Shown: positions 1 through 8,547 of the stretch, piece by piece
How the letters are laid out: each line of letters starts with the position of its first letter
Numbering within the stretch: the first letter of the stretch is position 1
The notes under the pieces: generated by a model
What the model saw: only the letters and a program-made list of their open reading frames with translations
Database searches by the model: none
Told to the model about the DNA's origin: nothing
Position numbers and translations under genes: made by a program
Source: Thalassobacter stenotrophicus
GTDB lineage: Bacteria > Pseudomonadota > Alphaproteobacteria > Rhodobacterales > Rhodobacteraceae
NCBI RefSeq assembly: GCF_001458315.1
Contig: NZ_CYRX01000024.1
Location: 49,145-113,144, forward strand
Length of the DNA stretch: 64,000 bases
Reading direction: 5' to 3'

Positions 1-215
1 ACCGGCAGGATCGGCATTGAGGCGAGGTTTTCTTTTTGGATGATGGACTGGAACAGCCGCGCCAAGCGATCAGCCCCGCCGCCCTGGCCCGCCATGATCA
101 CCATCTCGACAGGTTTCGACGGCTTCCAATCAGAAGCAAATGCGGGGGCAGTGGCGGCCAGTGCTGCGGATGCTGCAAGTGCCAAAGACAAGCGTCTTGT
201 AAGTTTCAAAGTCAT
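1..215 (-). CDS. TctC-family (Bug) periplasmic solute-binding protein, N-terminal part
   Basis: Only the first 71 codons are inside the window; the gene runs off the left edge. The ATG at 215 has a good GGAGG site a few bases upstream. The product begins with a Sec signal peptide (MTLKLTRRLS, then an Ala/Leu core ending APAFA|SDW). The mature start has KPVEMVIMAGQGGGADRLAR, the beta-strand and glycine-rich loop typical of tripartite tricarboxylate transporter binding proteins (TctC/Bug), which bind carboxylates in the periplasm for TctAB. It is transcribed away from the ScfR-type regulator at 379 and shares its promoter region. The ligand cannot be told from this fragment. Confidence 0.75.
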   Translation of the reverse strand, partial: MTLKLTRRLSLALAASAALAATAPAFASDWKPSKPVEMVIMAGQGGGADRLARLFQSIIQKENLASMPILP

Positions 216-327
216 ACGGAGGACCTCCCAATCCATGTGATTTCTGCTGCACGCTGAACGTGCCGTGTAAGGTGCAGGATGATCCAAGAAATATCTTCGT
301 GAAAGAATGTTCCAAAATTAATCGTGT

Positions 328-354
328 TTTGTTGTTAATTATTTCGACAACAAA
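328..354. promoter_or_regulatory. Inverted repeat in divergent promoter, candidate operator of the adjacent regulator
   Basis: In the AT-rich gap between the divergent TctC and regulator genes there is a perfect inverted repeat with 8-bp arms, TTTGTTGT and ACAACAAA, separated by 11 bp. It lies about 25 bp before the regulator ATG at 379. A further half-site, TGTTGTAAA, follows at about 369. The position suits autoregulation and control of the divergent transporter gene, but binding by the adjacent protein is inferred from position only. Confidence 0.4.
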
Positions 355-378
355 TTTATTATCTGTTATGTTGTAAAT

Positions 379-1782
379 ATGGTTAAGACACTTATTGGCC
401 CCCAAATACGGCATATTCGCAAGGTAAATACGGACACTCAGGCAGAGATGGCCCGCAAATTGGGCGTGTCTGCTGCCTACATTAACCTTTTGGAAAATAA
501 TCAACGGAGTGTGTCTGTTAACGTGTTAATGGCGCTTAGCGAAGCCTATGGCATCGACGCCCATCACCTGGTCAAAGACAGCTCCGCCACGCAACTTGCA
601 GATCTGCGCGCCTGCCTTCGGGACCCGATGTTCGCAAACCAAGCACCCGACATCTCTGAGTTGCGTGCCGCATTGGACCATGCCCCCACGGTGGTGAAGC
701 TTTTCTTGCAATTGCACGCAAATCACGAGGCGCTACAGCACTCGATGCGCAAACTGACCCGAGATGACGCCTCTGGCAGTGTCCAAGCCGTCCGGGCAGA
801 GACCGCAATTTACACCTTTTTCCGCAGTCACGGGAATCACTTCCCCCCGCTTGAGGCCGCAGCCGAGGCTGCGCGTGACGCCATCGGGGGCGCAAACGAT
901 GACCTCTATGCCAACCTCAAGCGCCACCTGAAACAGGCCTATGGGCTACAAGTCACCCTTGCCCCAGTTGAGGAAATGGAACAAGCCTTGCGCGTGTTTG
1001 ATATTGCCGAAAGCAGGGTCCTGATTTCAGAGGCGCTGGACCCGGTGAACCGCACCTTCCAACTTGCGCATGTCCTTGCCCTCGTGAGCGTAAGCGCGCT
1101 GTTGGAGACACTGATTACTGACGCGAACATCCCGACCGAAACCGGACAAGAGCGGTGCCGCGTGGAGCTGGCCAACTACTTTGCCGCGGCCCTTTTGATG
1201 CCCTACGACGCGATCTTTCGCACCGCCGAGGACACCCGCTACGACCTCGATCGGATCGCAACCCGGTTCGCTGTCTCATTCGAGCAAGTCGCCCAGCGCC
1301 TAACGACATTGCAACGCAAAGGCGCGGAAGGCGTGCCGTTCTTTTTCCTGCGCATCGACCCTGCCGGCAATGTGACCAAGCGGTTCAATGCGACACCCTT
1401 TACCCTAGCCGATCAGGGCGGCGCTTGCCCGGTCTGGAACCTGCACAGCGCGTTTGCCGCCCCTGATACGATCCTGCCCCAACGGGTTGAGCTGCCCGAT
1501 ACAGGGCAGTTTTTCACCATTTCGCGCACGACGCCACGCCCCGTGACCCAGCACCAGGACACACCGCGACGACTGGTCGTCACGCTTGGGTGCGAGCAAA
1601 CCCATGCCCACCGCATTCGCTACGCCGACCCGCACGATCGCGCCGAGGCCCCCATCGCCCAAATCGGGATCAACTGCCACATCTGCCCGCGTCTTGATTG
1701 TGCCCAACGCGCGTATGAACCGTTGCATGTGGCCTTACCACTTGACGTAAACCGGCGCGGCACCACACGATACCAAAGTTAG
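379..1782 (+). CDS. XRE-family short-chain fatty acyl regulator (ScfR/RamB/PrpC-like)
   Basis: A 467-residue transcription factor. Residues about 8-60 form a Cro/C1 helix-turn-helix (QAEMARKLGVSAAYINLLEN). Residues about 170-290 resemble the IrrE/ImmA-like middle domain (VELANYFAAALLMPYDAI). The C-terminal third is the DUF2083-type domain, with a Cys cluster near the end (CEQTHAHRIRYAD, then INCHICPRLDC). This order and length match the ScfR family, which controls acetate, propionate and glyoxylate-type metabolism in response to acyl-CoA. No clear HExxH metal motif is seen in the middle domain, so it is probably a sensor and not a protease. The gene stands alone and divergent from a TctC-type gene. 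Confidence 0.8.
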   Translation: MVKTLIGPQIRHIRKVNTDTQAEMARKLGVSAAYINLLENNQRSVSVNVLMALSEAYGIDAHHLVKDSSATQLADLRACLRDPMFANQAPDISELRAALDHAPTVVKLFLQLHANHEALQHSMRKLTRDDASGSVQAVRAETAIYTFFRSHGNHFPPLEAAAEAARDAIGGANDDLYANLKRHLKQAYGLQVTLAPVEEMEQALRVFDIAESRVLISEALDPVNRTFQLAHVLALVSVSALLETLITDANIPTETGQERCRVELANYFAAALLMPYDAIFRTAEDTRYDLDRIATRFAVSFEQVAQRLTTLQRKGAEGVPFFFLRIDPAGNVTKRFNATPFTLADQGGACPVWNLHSAFAAPDTILPQRVELPDTGQFFTISRTTPRPVTQHQDTPRRLVVTLGCEQTHAHRIRYADPHDRAEAPIAQIGINCHICPRLDCAQRAYEPLHVALPLDVNRRGTTRYQS

Positions 1783-1795
1783 CGGAGGACACGTT

Positions 1796-2500
1796 CTGGG
1801 CAGGTTTTCGACACTCGCAGCCCTTTTGGGCCTGCTGCTAGGGGCTACCCCCGGCTTGGCCCAAGACGGGCTGCCCCGCCTACCCCTGACATACGCACCT
1901 GCTTTTGACGCTATTGGCAGATTGGGACCTGACCCCAAGTTTCAGACATCACAAGGATGCACCGCAACGTTAATCGCCCCTGATTTATTGTTAACAGCAG
2001 CGCATTGCCTTGCCGCCGGTCCGAGCAACGCGGTTTTCGCCCCCGGCTGGCGGGTCGGGCGCCGCAATCCCTCCATCGCGATTGCGCGCACTCTGCGGCA
2101 CCCTGACTACGGGGGCATCGGGTCTTTGCAGTTTGAAAATGACATCGCACTCGCCGTTTTGTCGGTGCCGGTGACGGGCGTGCCACCGCTGGCATTAGCG
2201 GATTTATCTGGGGCCGCAATCTACAACGAACCCGTCGCCTTGCTTGGCTATCACGCAGGCGCACAGGGCGGGTTGAGCGGCGCGTTTGATTGCCCCGTTG
2301 GGCCCGGGCGCGGGCGGCTCATGGGCGTGGAATGTCCGGTTAGGGGCGGCAACTCCGGCTCGCCCCTCCTTATCAAATCTGACGGCGAATGGCGGATCGT
2401 TGGTGTGGCCGCTGCCCGAGCCGGTAATCGGGCAGCGATGGCCGTGGCCCTTGACGATTGGCTACATGCATCCGTCGCAGCACATCTTAAGGGGGACTAA
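1796..2500 (+). CDS. Secreted trypsin-like serine protease (probable CTG start)
   Basis: Chymotrypsin-fold protease with the full triad: TAAHC (His), FENDIAL (Asp) and GGNSGSP (Ser), in the usual order. A Sec signal peptide, FSTLAALLGLLLGATPGLAQ, indicates export to the periplasm or beyond. Start choice is unusual. A GGAGG site at 1784-1788 is 7 bases before a CTG codon at 1796, which would give a complete signal peptide beginning with Gly-Arg. The first conventional in-frame start is a TTG at 1826, inside the hydrophobic core and without a good ribosome site. No ATG or GTG is available between. The stop overlaps the stop of the convergent monooxygenase gene by 4 bp. Substrate unknown. Confidence 0.8.
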   Translation: MGRFSTLAALLGLLLGATPGLAQDGLPRLPLTYAPAFDAIGRLGPDPKFQTSQGCTATLIAPDLLLTAAHCLAAGPSNAVFAPGWRVGRRNPSIAIARTLRHPDYGGIGSLQFENDIALAVLSVPVTGVPPLALADLSGAAIYNEPVALLGYHAGAQGGLSGAFDCPVGPGRGRLMGVECPVRGGNSGSPLLIKSDGEWRIVGVAAARAGNRAAMAVALDDWLHASVAAHLKGD

Positions 2501-3639
2501 TCGCCCCGCGTCACGTCGTGACGGTAAAGCCAGTCAAACCGCGACAGCATCCGCTGCGGCGCAACCGCGTTGATCATCCGCAGCCCTGCATGCGCCGCGG
2601 TCTTTTTCACACCAGCCAGATGGTAATTCCGGGCATTCGCATTCGCCGCTTCAATCGCGCGGGTCACGCGGGGTTTGCGCTTTGCCTGATAGGCCGCAAA
2701 GGCTTGGTCGCGGCTATCGTGAACAGCCAGCGCATCCGCCAAAACCCACGCGTCCTCTAGGGCCATGACCGCCCCTTGAGCCAAGAAAGGCAGCGTCGGA
2801 TGGGCCGCGTCCCCCAACAAAACCACCGCTCCGCGAGACCACCGATCCGCGACAGGATGCCGAAACAATCCCCAGATGTTCACGGCCTCAACCTGCGCTA
2901 ACATATCTGTGACCTCTGGGCAGAACCCCGCAAACGCCGCGTGCAGGTTCGCGGGATCATCGGTGTGGTTCCAGCCCTCCTCCGCCCAAGAGGCGCGTTC
3001 CTCCACCGCCACTATATTTGTGAGCGCGCCGCCCCGCAGGGGATAGGTCACAAGGTGCCGGCCCGGCCCCATAAACACACGCGCCTCAGCAGGTTCCCCC
3101 CTGCCCGGGATCAACGCACGCCACGCGACCTGTTTTGTGAAAAAGGGCGCAATATCACCCAGAACGGCCGTGCGTGTCTTGGCATGCAACCCGTCCGCGC
3201 CGATCAAGATGTCTTGGCGCGACGCGGTCCCGTCAACCATGCGCAAGACGGCCTGCGTACCATCCGCGTCCACGCTCTCGACACGTTCACCTAGCTGGAT
3301 CTGAACACCTGCATCGCGCGCAGCGGCGGCCAATGCCGTGATAAGGTCGGCGCGATGGACCAGTTCAAAACCTTCAGGCAAGGCCATCCGCAACACTTGC
3401 CCCCCCGACGCGCCATCGCACAACGAAACAGCCGAGCTGGCCCCACCAACGGGACCAATGCCCAAGGCGCGCAAGACCGCGACGCCATTGGGACTGATTT
3501 GAATGCCCGCACCGACTTCGGCGATTTCATCCGCCTGCTCAAGCACACGGACGTTTGCACCGCGTTGCGCCAACGCCGTAGCCACGGCGAGTCCACCGAT
3601 ACCCGCGCCCAAAACTGTCACCTCTGCCCCGATGATCAC
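2497..3639 (-). CDS. FAD-dependent aromatic-ring monooxygenase (salicylate/3-hydroxybenzoate hydroxylase-like)
   Basis: A 380-residue class A flavoprotein monooxygenase. The N-terminus has the Rossmann motif GAGIGGLAVATALAQRG, then the acid end of beta-2 (VLEQA). The middle has the DG motif region (LIGADGLHAKTR), and residues about 275-300 carry the FAD-ribityl motif GDAAHPTLPFLAQGAVMALED. These place it in the UbiH/PHBH superfamily, closest in character to salicylate 1-hydroxylase or 3-hydroxybenzoate 6-hydroxylase, which use NAD(P)H and O2. No other aromatic-degradation gene is next to it, so the substrate is open. Cytosolic; no signal peptide. Confidence 0.85.
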   Translation of the reverse strand: MIIGAEVTVLGAGIGGLAVATALAQRGANVRVLEQADEIAEVGAGIQISPNGVAVLRALGIGPVGGASSAVSLCDGASGGQVLRMALPEGFELVHRADLITALAAAARDAGVQIQLGERVESVDADGTQAVLRMVDGTASRQDILIGADGLHAKTRTAVLGDIAPFFTKQVAWRALIPGRGEPAEARVFMGPGRHLVTYPLRGGALTNIVAVEERASWAEEGWNHTDDPANLHAAFAGFCPEVTDMLAQVEAVNIWGLFRHPVADRWSRGAVVLLGDAAHPTLPFLAQGAVMALEDAWVLADALAVHDSRDQAFAAYQAKRKPRVTRAIEAANANARNYHLAGVKKTAAHAGLRMINAVAPQRMLSRFDWLYRHDVTRGD

Positions 3640-3714
3640 CGCATGCCCCCAAAGAAAAACCGCGCTCCCAATATGGGGCGCGGCTTGCTGTTTGGTCCAG
3701 TCCGAAGCGTCGAC

Positions 3715-4137
3715 TTAATCGTCGCGATGGACTTTTTCCCGACGTTCATGACGCTCTTGCGCCTCAAGGCTCATGGTTGCAATCGGACGCGCATCTAACC
3801 GCTTGAGGCTGATCGGTTCGCCGGTCGCCTCGCAGTAACCATATTCACCTTCATCGATCCGGCGCAGCGCGCTGTCGATCTTGGAGATCAGCTTGCGCTG
3901 GCGATCCCGCGTGCGCAATTCCAGCGCGCGGTCGGTTTCCTCAGACGCACGGTCCGCAACATCTGGGATGTTACGTGTGCCACCCTGAAGGCCCTCAATC
4001 GTGCTGGCGGTTTCGTCAATAAGATCGGATTTCCACGCAAGCAGCTTGCGCCGGAAGTATTCCGTCTGACGATCATTCATGAAAGGTTCGTCCTCGGCGG
4101 GACGATAGTCTTCCGGGAGAAAAGTTTCGGCTTTCAT
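3715..4137 (-). CDS. dksA: DksA-family RNA polymerase-binding transcription factor
   Basis: A 140-residue coiled-coil protein that acts in the RNA polymerase secondary channel with ppGpp. The start at 4137 is chosen because GAGGAAG lies just upstream; an earlier in-frame ATG at 4188 lacks one. The coiled coil runs over about residues 20-95 with conserved acidic tip residues (DVADRASEETDRALELR). The zinc-finger region keeps only one cysteine (YGYCEATGEPISLKRLDARP), where the E. coli protein has four. A single-Cys form is known from Rhodobacter sphaeroides DksA and is functional there, so this is not decay. Confidence 0.9.
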   Translation of the reverse strand: MKAETFLPEDYRPAEDEPFMNDRQTEYFRRKLLAWKSDLIDETASTIEGLQGGTRNIPDVADRASEETDRALELRTRDRQRKLISKIDSALRRIDEGEYGYCEATGEPISLKRLDARPIATMSLEAQERHERREKVHRDD

Positions 4138-4312
4138 ATCACTTCCTCTATTTCCACCGGAAGAGACTTTGTTAATATCTAAAGTCATCCGGTCACCCTG
4201 CGACCCGAATACATCCCAACGCCCCCTGAGTCACGAATTGATTTACCATAGTTACTAATTTATGGCGTAGAGTTAATCTTTGTAGTCGAAACAAACAACT
4301 AGAGCGGGCTTT

Positions 4313-5149
4313 ATGCAGTTTACAGGCACCAAAACATACGTAGCTCCCGAAGATTTGACCGTCGCGGTGAACGCAGCCATCACACTGGAACGGCCTTTAT
4401 TGGTTAAGGGTGAGCCGGGAACGGGCAAAACTGAGCTGGCGCGGCAGGTTGCCGAAAGCCTCGGCCTGCCGATGCTTGAGTGGCATATTAAGTCTACGAC
4501 GCGCGCCCAACAGGGCCTGTATGAGTATGATGCCGTGAGCCGGTTGCGGGACAGTCAACTCGGCGATGACCGGGTTAATGACGTCGCAAACTACATCAAA
4601 CGCGGCAAGCTGTGGGAGGCGTTTGACGCCCCGGAGCGGGTTGTGTTGCTGATTGACGAAATCGACAAAGCCGATATCGAGTTTCCCAACGACCTCCTTC
4701 AAGAGCTCGATAAGATGGAATTTTTCGTCTATGAGACGGGCGAAACGGTCAAAGCGCGGCAACGGCCCATCGTCATCATCACCTCGAACAATGAAAAAGA
4801 ACTGCCCGACGCGTTCCTGCGGCGTTGCTTTTTCCACTACATCCGGTTTCCCGACATGGAAACGATGAAGCAGATTGTTGAGGTCCATCACCCCGGGATC
4901 AAGGAAGCGTTGCTGACCACCGCGTTGACGCAATTCTATACTGTGCGCGAACAGCAAGGGTTGAAGAAAAAGCCCTCGACCTCCGAAGTGTTGGACTGGC
5001 TCAAACTGCTGCTGGCGGAAGACCTGGACCCAGCAGACCTGAAAATGGACCCCAAATCCGCCCTGCCCAAACTGCACGGTGCGCTTTTGAAAAATGAACA
5101 GGATGTTCATTTGTTTGAACGTTTGGCCTTCATGGCGCGGCGCGGGTAA
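4313..5149 (+). CDS. MoxR-family AAA+ ATPase
   Basis: A 278-residue ATPase with Walker A (VKGEPGTGKTELA, about residues 32-44), Walker B (VVLLIDEIDKAD, about 107-118) and sensor 1 (IITSNNEKELPDAFLRR). This is the MoxR/CoxD/RavA group, which remodels protein complexes or helps insert cofactors together with von Willebrand A partners. Such a partner is the convergent gene directly downstream (5185-6372), whose end is only 35 bp away. The pair resembles coxD/coxE of carbon monoxide dehydrogenase maturation, but no cox structural gene is adjacent. Confidence 0.88.
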   Translation: MQFTGTKTYVAPEDLTVAVNAAITLERPLLVKGEPGTGKTELARQVAESLGLPMLEWHIKSTTRAQQGLYEYDAVSRLRDSQLGDDRVNDVANYIKRGKLWEAFDAPERVVLLIDEIDKADIEFPNDLLQELDKMEFFVYETGETVKARQRPIVIITSNNEKELPDAFLRRCFFHYIRFPDMETMKQIVEVHHPGIKEALLTTALTQFYTVREQQGLKKKPSTSEVLDWLKLLLAEDLDPADLKMDPKSALPKLHGALLKNEQDVHLFERLAFMARRG

Positions 5150-5184
5150 ACGCGCCGCTGCACCCCGGAAAAATGGTTAAAGCG

Positions 5185-6372
5185 TCAGCCGGCCGTTAAC
5201 GACTTCATGCCTGAGGTGATCCCCTCAAGGGTCATAGGAACCATCCGATCCTCGAACACGGTGCGGATCATGTCGATAGACTGGGTGTAGGACCAGTGAT
5301 GCTCTGGCACCGGGTTGATCCAAAGGTGTTGGGGCCACTGCTCACGCGCGCGGTTCAGCCAGACCTGCCCTGCTTCTTCGTTCCAATGTTCATTCGCACC
5401 GCCTGCATAAGCGATCTCATAGGGTGACATGCTCGCGTCGCCGACAAAGATGCATTTGTAGTCCGGCCCATAAGTCCGCAGAACCTCCCACGTGGGCGTG
5501 ACCTCATTCCAACGGCGTCGGTTATCACGCCACACGCCCTCGTAGAGGCAGTTGTGGAAATAATAGTACTCAAGATGTTTGAATTCGGCGCGCGCGGCTG
5601 AAAACAGCTCCTCCACAACACGAATATGCGGGTCCATAGACCCACCAACATCCAAAAACAAAAGCACTTTGACAGCATTGCGCCGCTCGGGGCGGGTTTT
5701 GACATCAAGATAGCCATTCTCAGCCGTGGCGCGGATCGTCCCGTCTAGGTCCAACTCTTCTGCTGCACCGTCGCGCGCCCAGTTGCGCAGCCTCTTAAGG
5801 GCGACTTTGATATTGCGCGTGCCCAGTTCAACACTGTCATCCAAGTTCTTGAATTCGCGTTTATCCCAGACTTTAACAGCACGCTGGTGGCGGCTTTCGT
5901 TTTGGCCAATCCGCACGCCTTCGGGATTATAGCCATAGGCCCCAAAGGGACTGGTGCCTGCCGTCCCGATCCACTTGTTGCCACCCTGATGGCGGCCCTT
6001 TTGCTCCTTCAGACGCTCTTTGAGCGTCTCCATCAGCTTGTCAAAACCACCAAGCGCCTCGATCTGAGCTTTTTCCTCTGCGCTCAGGTGCTTTTCGGCC
6101 ATCTTTTCCAGCCAATCGGCCGGCAGGTTCACCGCCTCGAGGACGGCCCCCATATCTAGCGCCTCTAACCCTTCAAAAGTCGCCGCGAAGGCGCGGTCGA
6201 ATTTATCAAGGTTACGCTCATCCTTCACCATCACAGCGCGAGCGAAGAAATAGAACGCCTCAACATCATAGGTCACGAGACCCGCGCTAAGACCTTCTAA
6301 AAATGTCAAAAACTCCCGCATCGAGACCGGCACATTATGCGTACGTAGCTGGTCAAAAAAGCGCAGGAACAT
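5185..6372 (-). CDS. VWA-domain protein, CoxE family
   Basis: A 395-residue cytosolic protein. Residues about 250-395 form a von Willebrand A domain with the MIDAS motif DVGGSMD. The N-terminal half is the helical CoxE-like region. Proteins of this family work with MoxR ATPases, and the partner gene lies convergent at 4313-5149. The sequence includes an Asn/Tyr-rich stretch (EYYYFHNCLYEGVW) usual in this subfamily. It starts 6 bp after the stop of a small membrane-protein gene, so the two are probably co-transcribed. Confidence 0.87.
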   Translation of the reverse strand: MFLRFFDQLRTHNVPVSMREFLTFLEGLSAGLVTYDVEAFYFFARAVMVKDERNLDKFDRAFAATFEGLEALDMGAVLEAVNLPADWLEKMAEKHLSAEEKAQIEALGGFDKLMETLKERLKEQKGRHQGGNKWIGTAGTSPFGAYGYNPEGVRIGQNESRHQRAVKVWDKREFKNLDDSVELGTRNIKVALKRLRNWARDGAAEELDLDGTIRATAENGYLDVKTRPERRNAVKVLLFLDVGGSMDPHIRVVEELFSAARAEFKHLEYYYFHNCLYEGVWRDNRRRWNEVTPTWEVLRTYGPDYKCIFVGDASMSPYEIAYAGGANEHWNEEAGQVWLNRAREQWPQHLWINPVPEHHWSYTQSIDMIRTVFEDRMVPMTLEGITSGMKSLTAG

Positions 6373-6378
6373 CGCGGA

Positions 6379-6549
6379 TTACCCTTCGATAACGCGGCCA
6401 ATGATGATCGTGGCGAACATTCCGATCATAAAGCCAAGCACGGCCCAAACAGCCGCATATTGCGCGATATCATAGCGGTTTCCGCCCTTCTTTCGGGCGA
6501 AAAAACCGCCAATCAGGGCACCAAGGAGGGTCGTTGCGGAATAGAGCAT
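6379..6549 (-). CDS. Small two-helix membrane protein (56 aa)
   Basis: Unrecognised short gene. The start ATG is at 6549 and the TAA at 6379, 6 bp before the CoxE-family start. The product has a hydrophobic N-terminal segment (TTLLGALIGGFFA), a basic turn (RKKGGNRYD) and a second hydrophobic helix (AVWAVLGFMIGMFATIIIG). The position as first gene of a two-gene unit and a coherent membrane profile support it. Function unknown. Confidence 0.6.
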   Translation of the reverse strand: MLYSATTLLGALIGGFFARKKGGNRYDIAQYAAVWAVLGFMIGMFATIIIGRVIEG

Positions 6550-6580
6550 GAAAGCCTCGTGTTGTGGGTTAGCTCGCTAC

Positions 6581-7948
6581 TTAGACCCCAGGGCGCAGAG
6601 CAGCAACCTCTGCGACGTGGCGGCGCACTTCTGCCGCAGAGCCAAAGCCATAGAGTGCCCACGCCTTGCCCTCCTCGCGGACGGCTCGTGCTTCGGAAAC
6701 GCGGCCTGTTTCCTCCAACGCCTCAGCGCGCAGCAACAACAACGTCGACAAAAGAGCCGCGTTTTGGCCTTTTTGCGCGGCAGGCAAGGCGCCCTCGACC
6801 AGTCGCAGGGTCACATCCGGCTGCCCAGATGTTAGGGCAAAGGCCGCGGGTTGCACGATGGCGTGGGCGGTGTGAACCTCTTCACCGTAGGCGTCTCGGA
6901 ACACAAACGCCGCCTCAACAATCGCGGCAATCGCGCTTTCGGGTTGGACCCCAAGTGCAGCACGACCGAACGACAAGAGCGAATAGCCCAAGCGCGTGTC
7001 ATTCCATTCTGCCGCGCGGGCCAAATCAATCGCACGCGCCGCAGCAGAAGCCCGCAGCCGCGCAGGCAGTCCTGGCTGAAGGGATCGATTGAGCGCGCGT
7101 TTCCAAGCCTCTGAACTGTCGCTTGCAAGTTGATCTTGCACCGGCGCGCCGCGTTTATTCACCCGCGCTACAATCGCTGGCAGGGCGGTTGCAACTTGCT
7201 CAACGTCCATACCCGTGGCGAGCCGACGATCATACGTCATGCGCAAAATCGCCATGTCGTAGCTGGTCAGAATGGTGTGAAGGTTGTCATCATTGAACAC
7301 GCTAAAGGGCAGCCGATAGAGATCATTCAATGGCCCCAAAGCCTGAGCAATTTCTTCGTGCAGACAGTCGCGAATTTCTTGTGGGCTGACATCAGATGGC
7401 AGAAACACCGCTGCCTGCGTCCGCGCCATCAGCGTCCCCCAATCCGTTGAGCGCGCGCGCCGCTTGGACAGGTAATCCTCCCAATTTTCAACATTTGGGA
7501 CCACGAAACAGGCCGCTTGGGGAACGAGCCTTTGCAATTCTCGACGTGGGAGAGCCTCAATTGTGATAGAGGCGGCACGTCCCTCTTTGGCGCGCGAGAT
7601 GTCAATGCCAGCCTCTCGGCGTAGCCGCACCAAAAGGTCGTCTAAATCAGTGGCCACTGTATCAGGCGCATCTCCCAGAACCGCCACGGTAACTGGCCCC
7701 TCAAACCGCGTGAACACTGGCAGCACACGGCCGCTTTCGAGCTGAAAGCTCAGATCCAGAAAATCTTGCGTCAGTTGCGCATTGCTGGGCATGGGAACGG
7801 GGCGAGGCAACGCGCCATCGAACCGCTTCATCGCGGGAAGAGTGATGGCGGCAACCTCAGCCTCAAGTGCGGCGTCGGTCAAAGGCGATGCGACTGGCGC
7901 ACAGGACGCAACCACAAGCGCCGCAGCCAAGACCCAACGCCCCCTCAC
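6581..7948 (-). CDS. DUF2927-domain lipoprotein
   Basis: A 455-residue lipoprotein. The chosen start is GTG at 7948, whose bases overlap the TGA stop of the GNAT gene (GTGA); this gives a clean signal sequence RGRWVLAAALVVASC with a lipobox ending VASC. The central part (DCLHEEIAQALGPLNDLYRL through YDMAILRMTYD) is the DUF2927 domain, common in Rhodobacterales. Residues after about 300 are rich in Ala/Leu helices, resembling TPR-like repeats. Function unknown; probably periplasmic and membrane-anchored. Confidence 0.8.
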   Translation of the reverse strand: MRGRWVLAAALVVASCAPVASPLTDAALEAEVAAITLPAMKRFDGALPRPVPMPSNAQLTQDFLDLSFQLESGRVLPVFTRFEGPVTVAVLGDAPDTVATDLDDLLVRLRREAGIDISRAKEGRAASITIEALPRRELQRLVPQAACFVVPNVENWEDYLSKRRARSTDWGTLMARTQAAVFLPSDVSPQEIRDCLHEEIAQALGPLNDLYRLPFSVFNDDNLHTILTSYDMAILRMTYDRRLATGMDVEQVATALPAIVARVNKRGAPVQDQLASDSSEAWKRALNRSLQPGLPARLRASAAARAIDLARAAEWNDTRLGYSLLSFGRAALGVQPESAIAAIVEAAFVFRDAYGEEVHTAHAIVQPAAFALTSGQPDVTLRLVEGALPAAQKGQNAALLSTLLLLRAEALEETGRVSEARAVREEGKAWALYGFGSAAEVRRHVAEVAALRPGV

Positions 7949-8406
7949 TTCGGAGGCCTGTCGTACCGAATAAACGGTGTTTTGGTACCAACTTGGTCGT
8001 AGAGCATCCGCCCTTTGTAGTTGAACTCTTGGGTCAGCCAATAAACCCGCGGGGCCCCGGCCGCATCAGCCGCGTCATAGACAGATTGGACAAGCGCACG
8101 GGCAACGCCCTGCCCCCGCGCCTCAGGCAATGTGAAAAGGTCTTGCAGGTAACAAACCGGCTCGACCCGCCACATGTGAGGATGGAAAACATAGTGCACT
8201 AGGCCCAAAGCCTGTCCGTCCCGAAGGGCAAGGCGTCCTTGAAACGTCGTGGGCTCATCTGACATCAAGCGTTCAAAAGCCGTGTCGATCACCGTATCCG
8301 GCAATGATGTCTCATAATAGGCAAGGTACCCCGCCCAAAGCGCGCGCCATACAGAATAATCCTCCGCCCCTATGGGACGAATAGAAAGGGGTTGAATGCC
8401 TGTCAC
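7945..8406 (-). CDS. GNAT-family N-acetyltransferase
   Basis: A 153-residue single-domain acetyltransferase. The acetyl-CoA pyrophosphate-binding motif A is ARGQGVARALVQSVYDAA, preceded by the beta-4 strand CYLQDLFTL. The C-terminal WLTQEFNYKGRMLYDQVG is typical of diamine or small-amine acetyltransferase-like members. It is the first gene of a pair; its stop overlaps the start of the DUF2927 lipoprotein gene. Substrate unknown. Confidence 0.88.
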   Translation of the reverse strand: MTGIQPLSIRPIGAEDYSVWRALWAGYLAYYETSLPDTVIDTAFERLMSDEPTTFQGRLALRDGQALGLVHYVFHPHMWRVEPVCYLQDLFTLPEARGQGVARALVQSVYDAADAAGAPRVYWLTQEFNYKGRMLYDQVGTKTPFIRYDRPPK

Positions 8407-8547
8407 GCTTTGCCTCAGCGGTATGATATTGGTCGTATTATATTTTTTACTGCAAGGGTCAGACTAGGGCCAGAATATGGCGCAAATAGGGCGTGGCGTG
8501 TGGCACTCCCCCTTTGCAACCCAACGCGGGTGCACCATATCTGACAG

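Noticed and set aside
3715..4137. Decayed DksA because three zinc-finger cysteines are missing
   Set aside because: Single-cysteine DksA is the normal functional form in Rhodobacter sphaeroides, and the coiled-coil tip residues are intact.
4397..5110. A 237-codon open frame on the minus strand
   Set aside because: It is fully antisense to the MoxR gene and consists of low-complexity Gln/Phe/Val runs without a family signature.
4313..6372. Complete CO dehydrogenase maturation operon
   Set aside because: The MoxR and CoxE-like genes are convergent and not in one operon, and no coxG, coxF or structural gene is adjacent.
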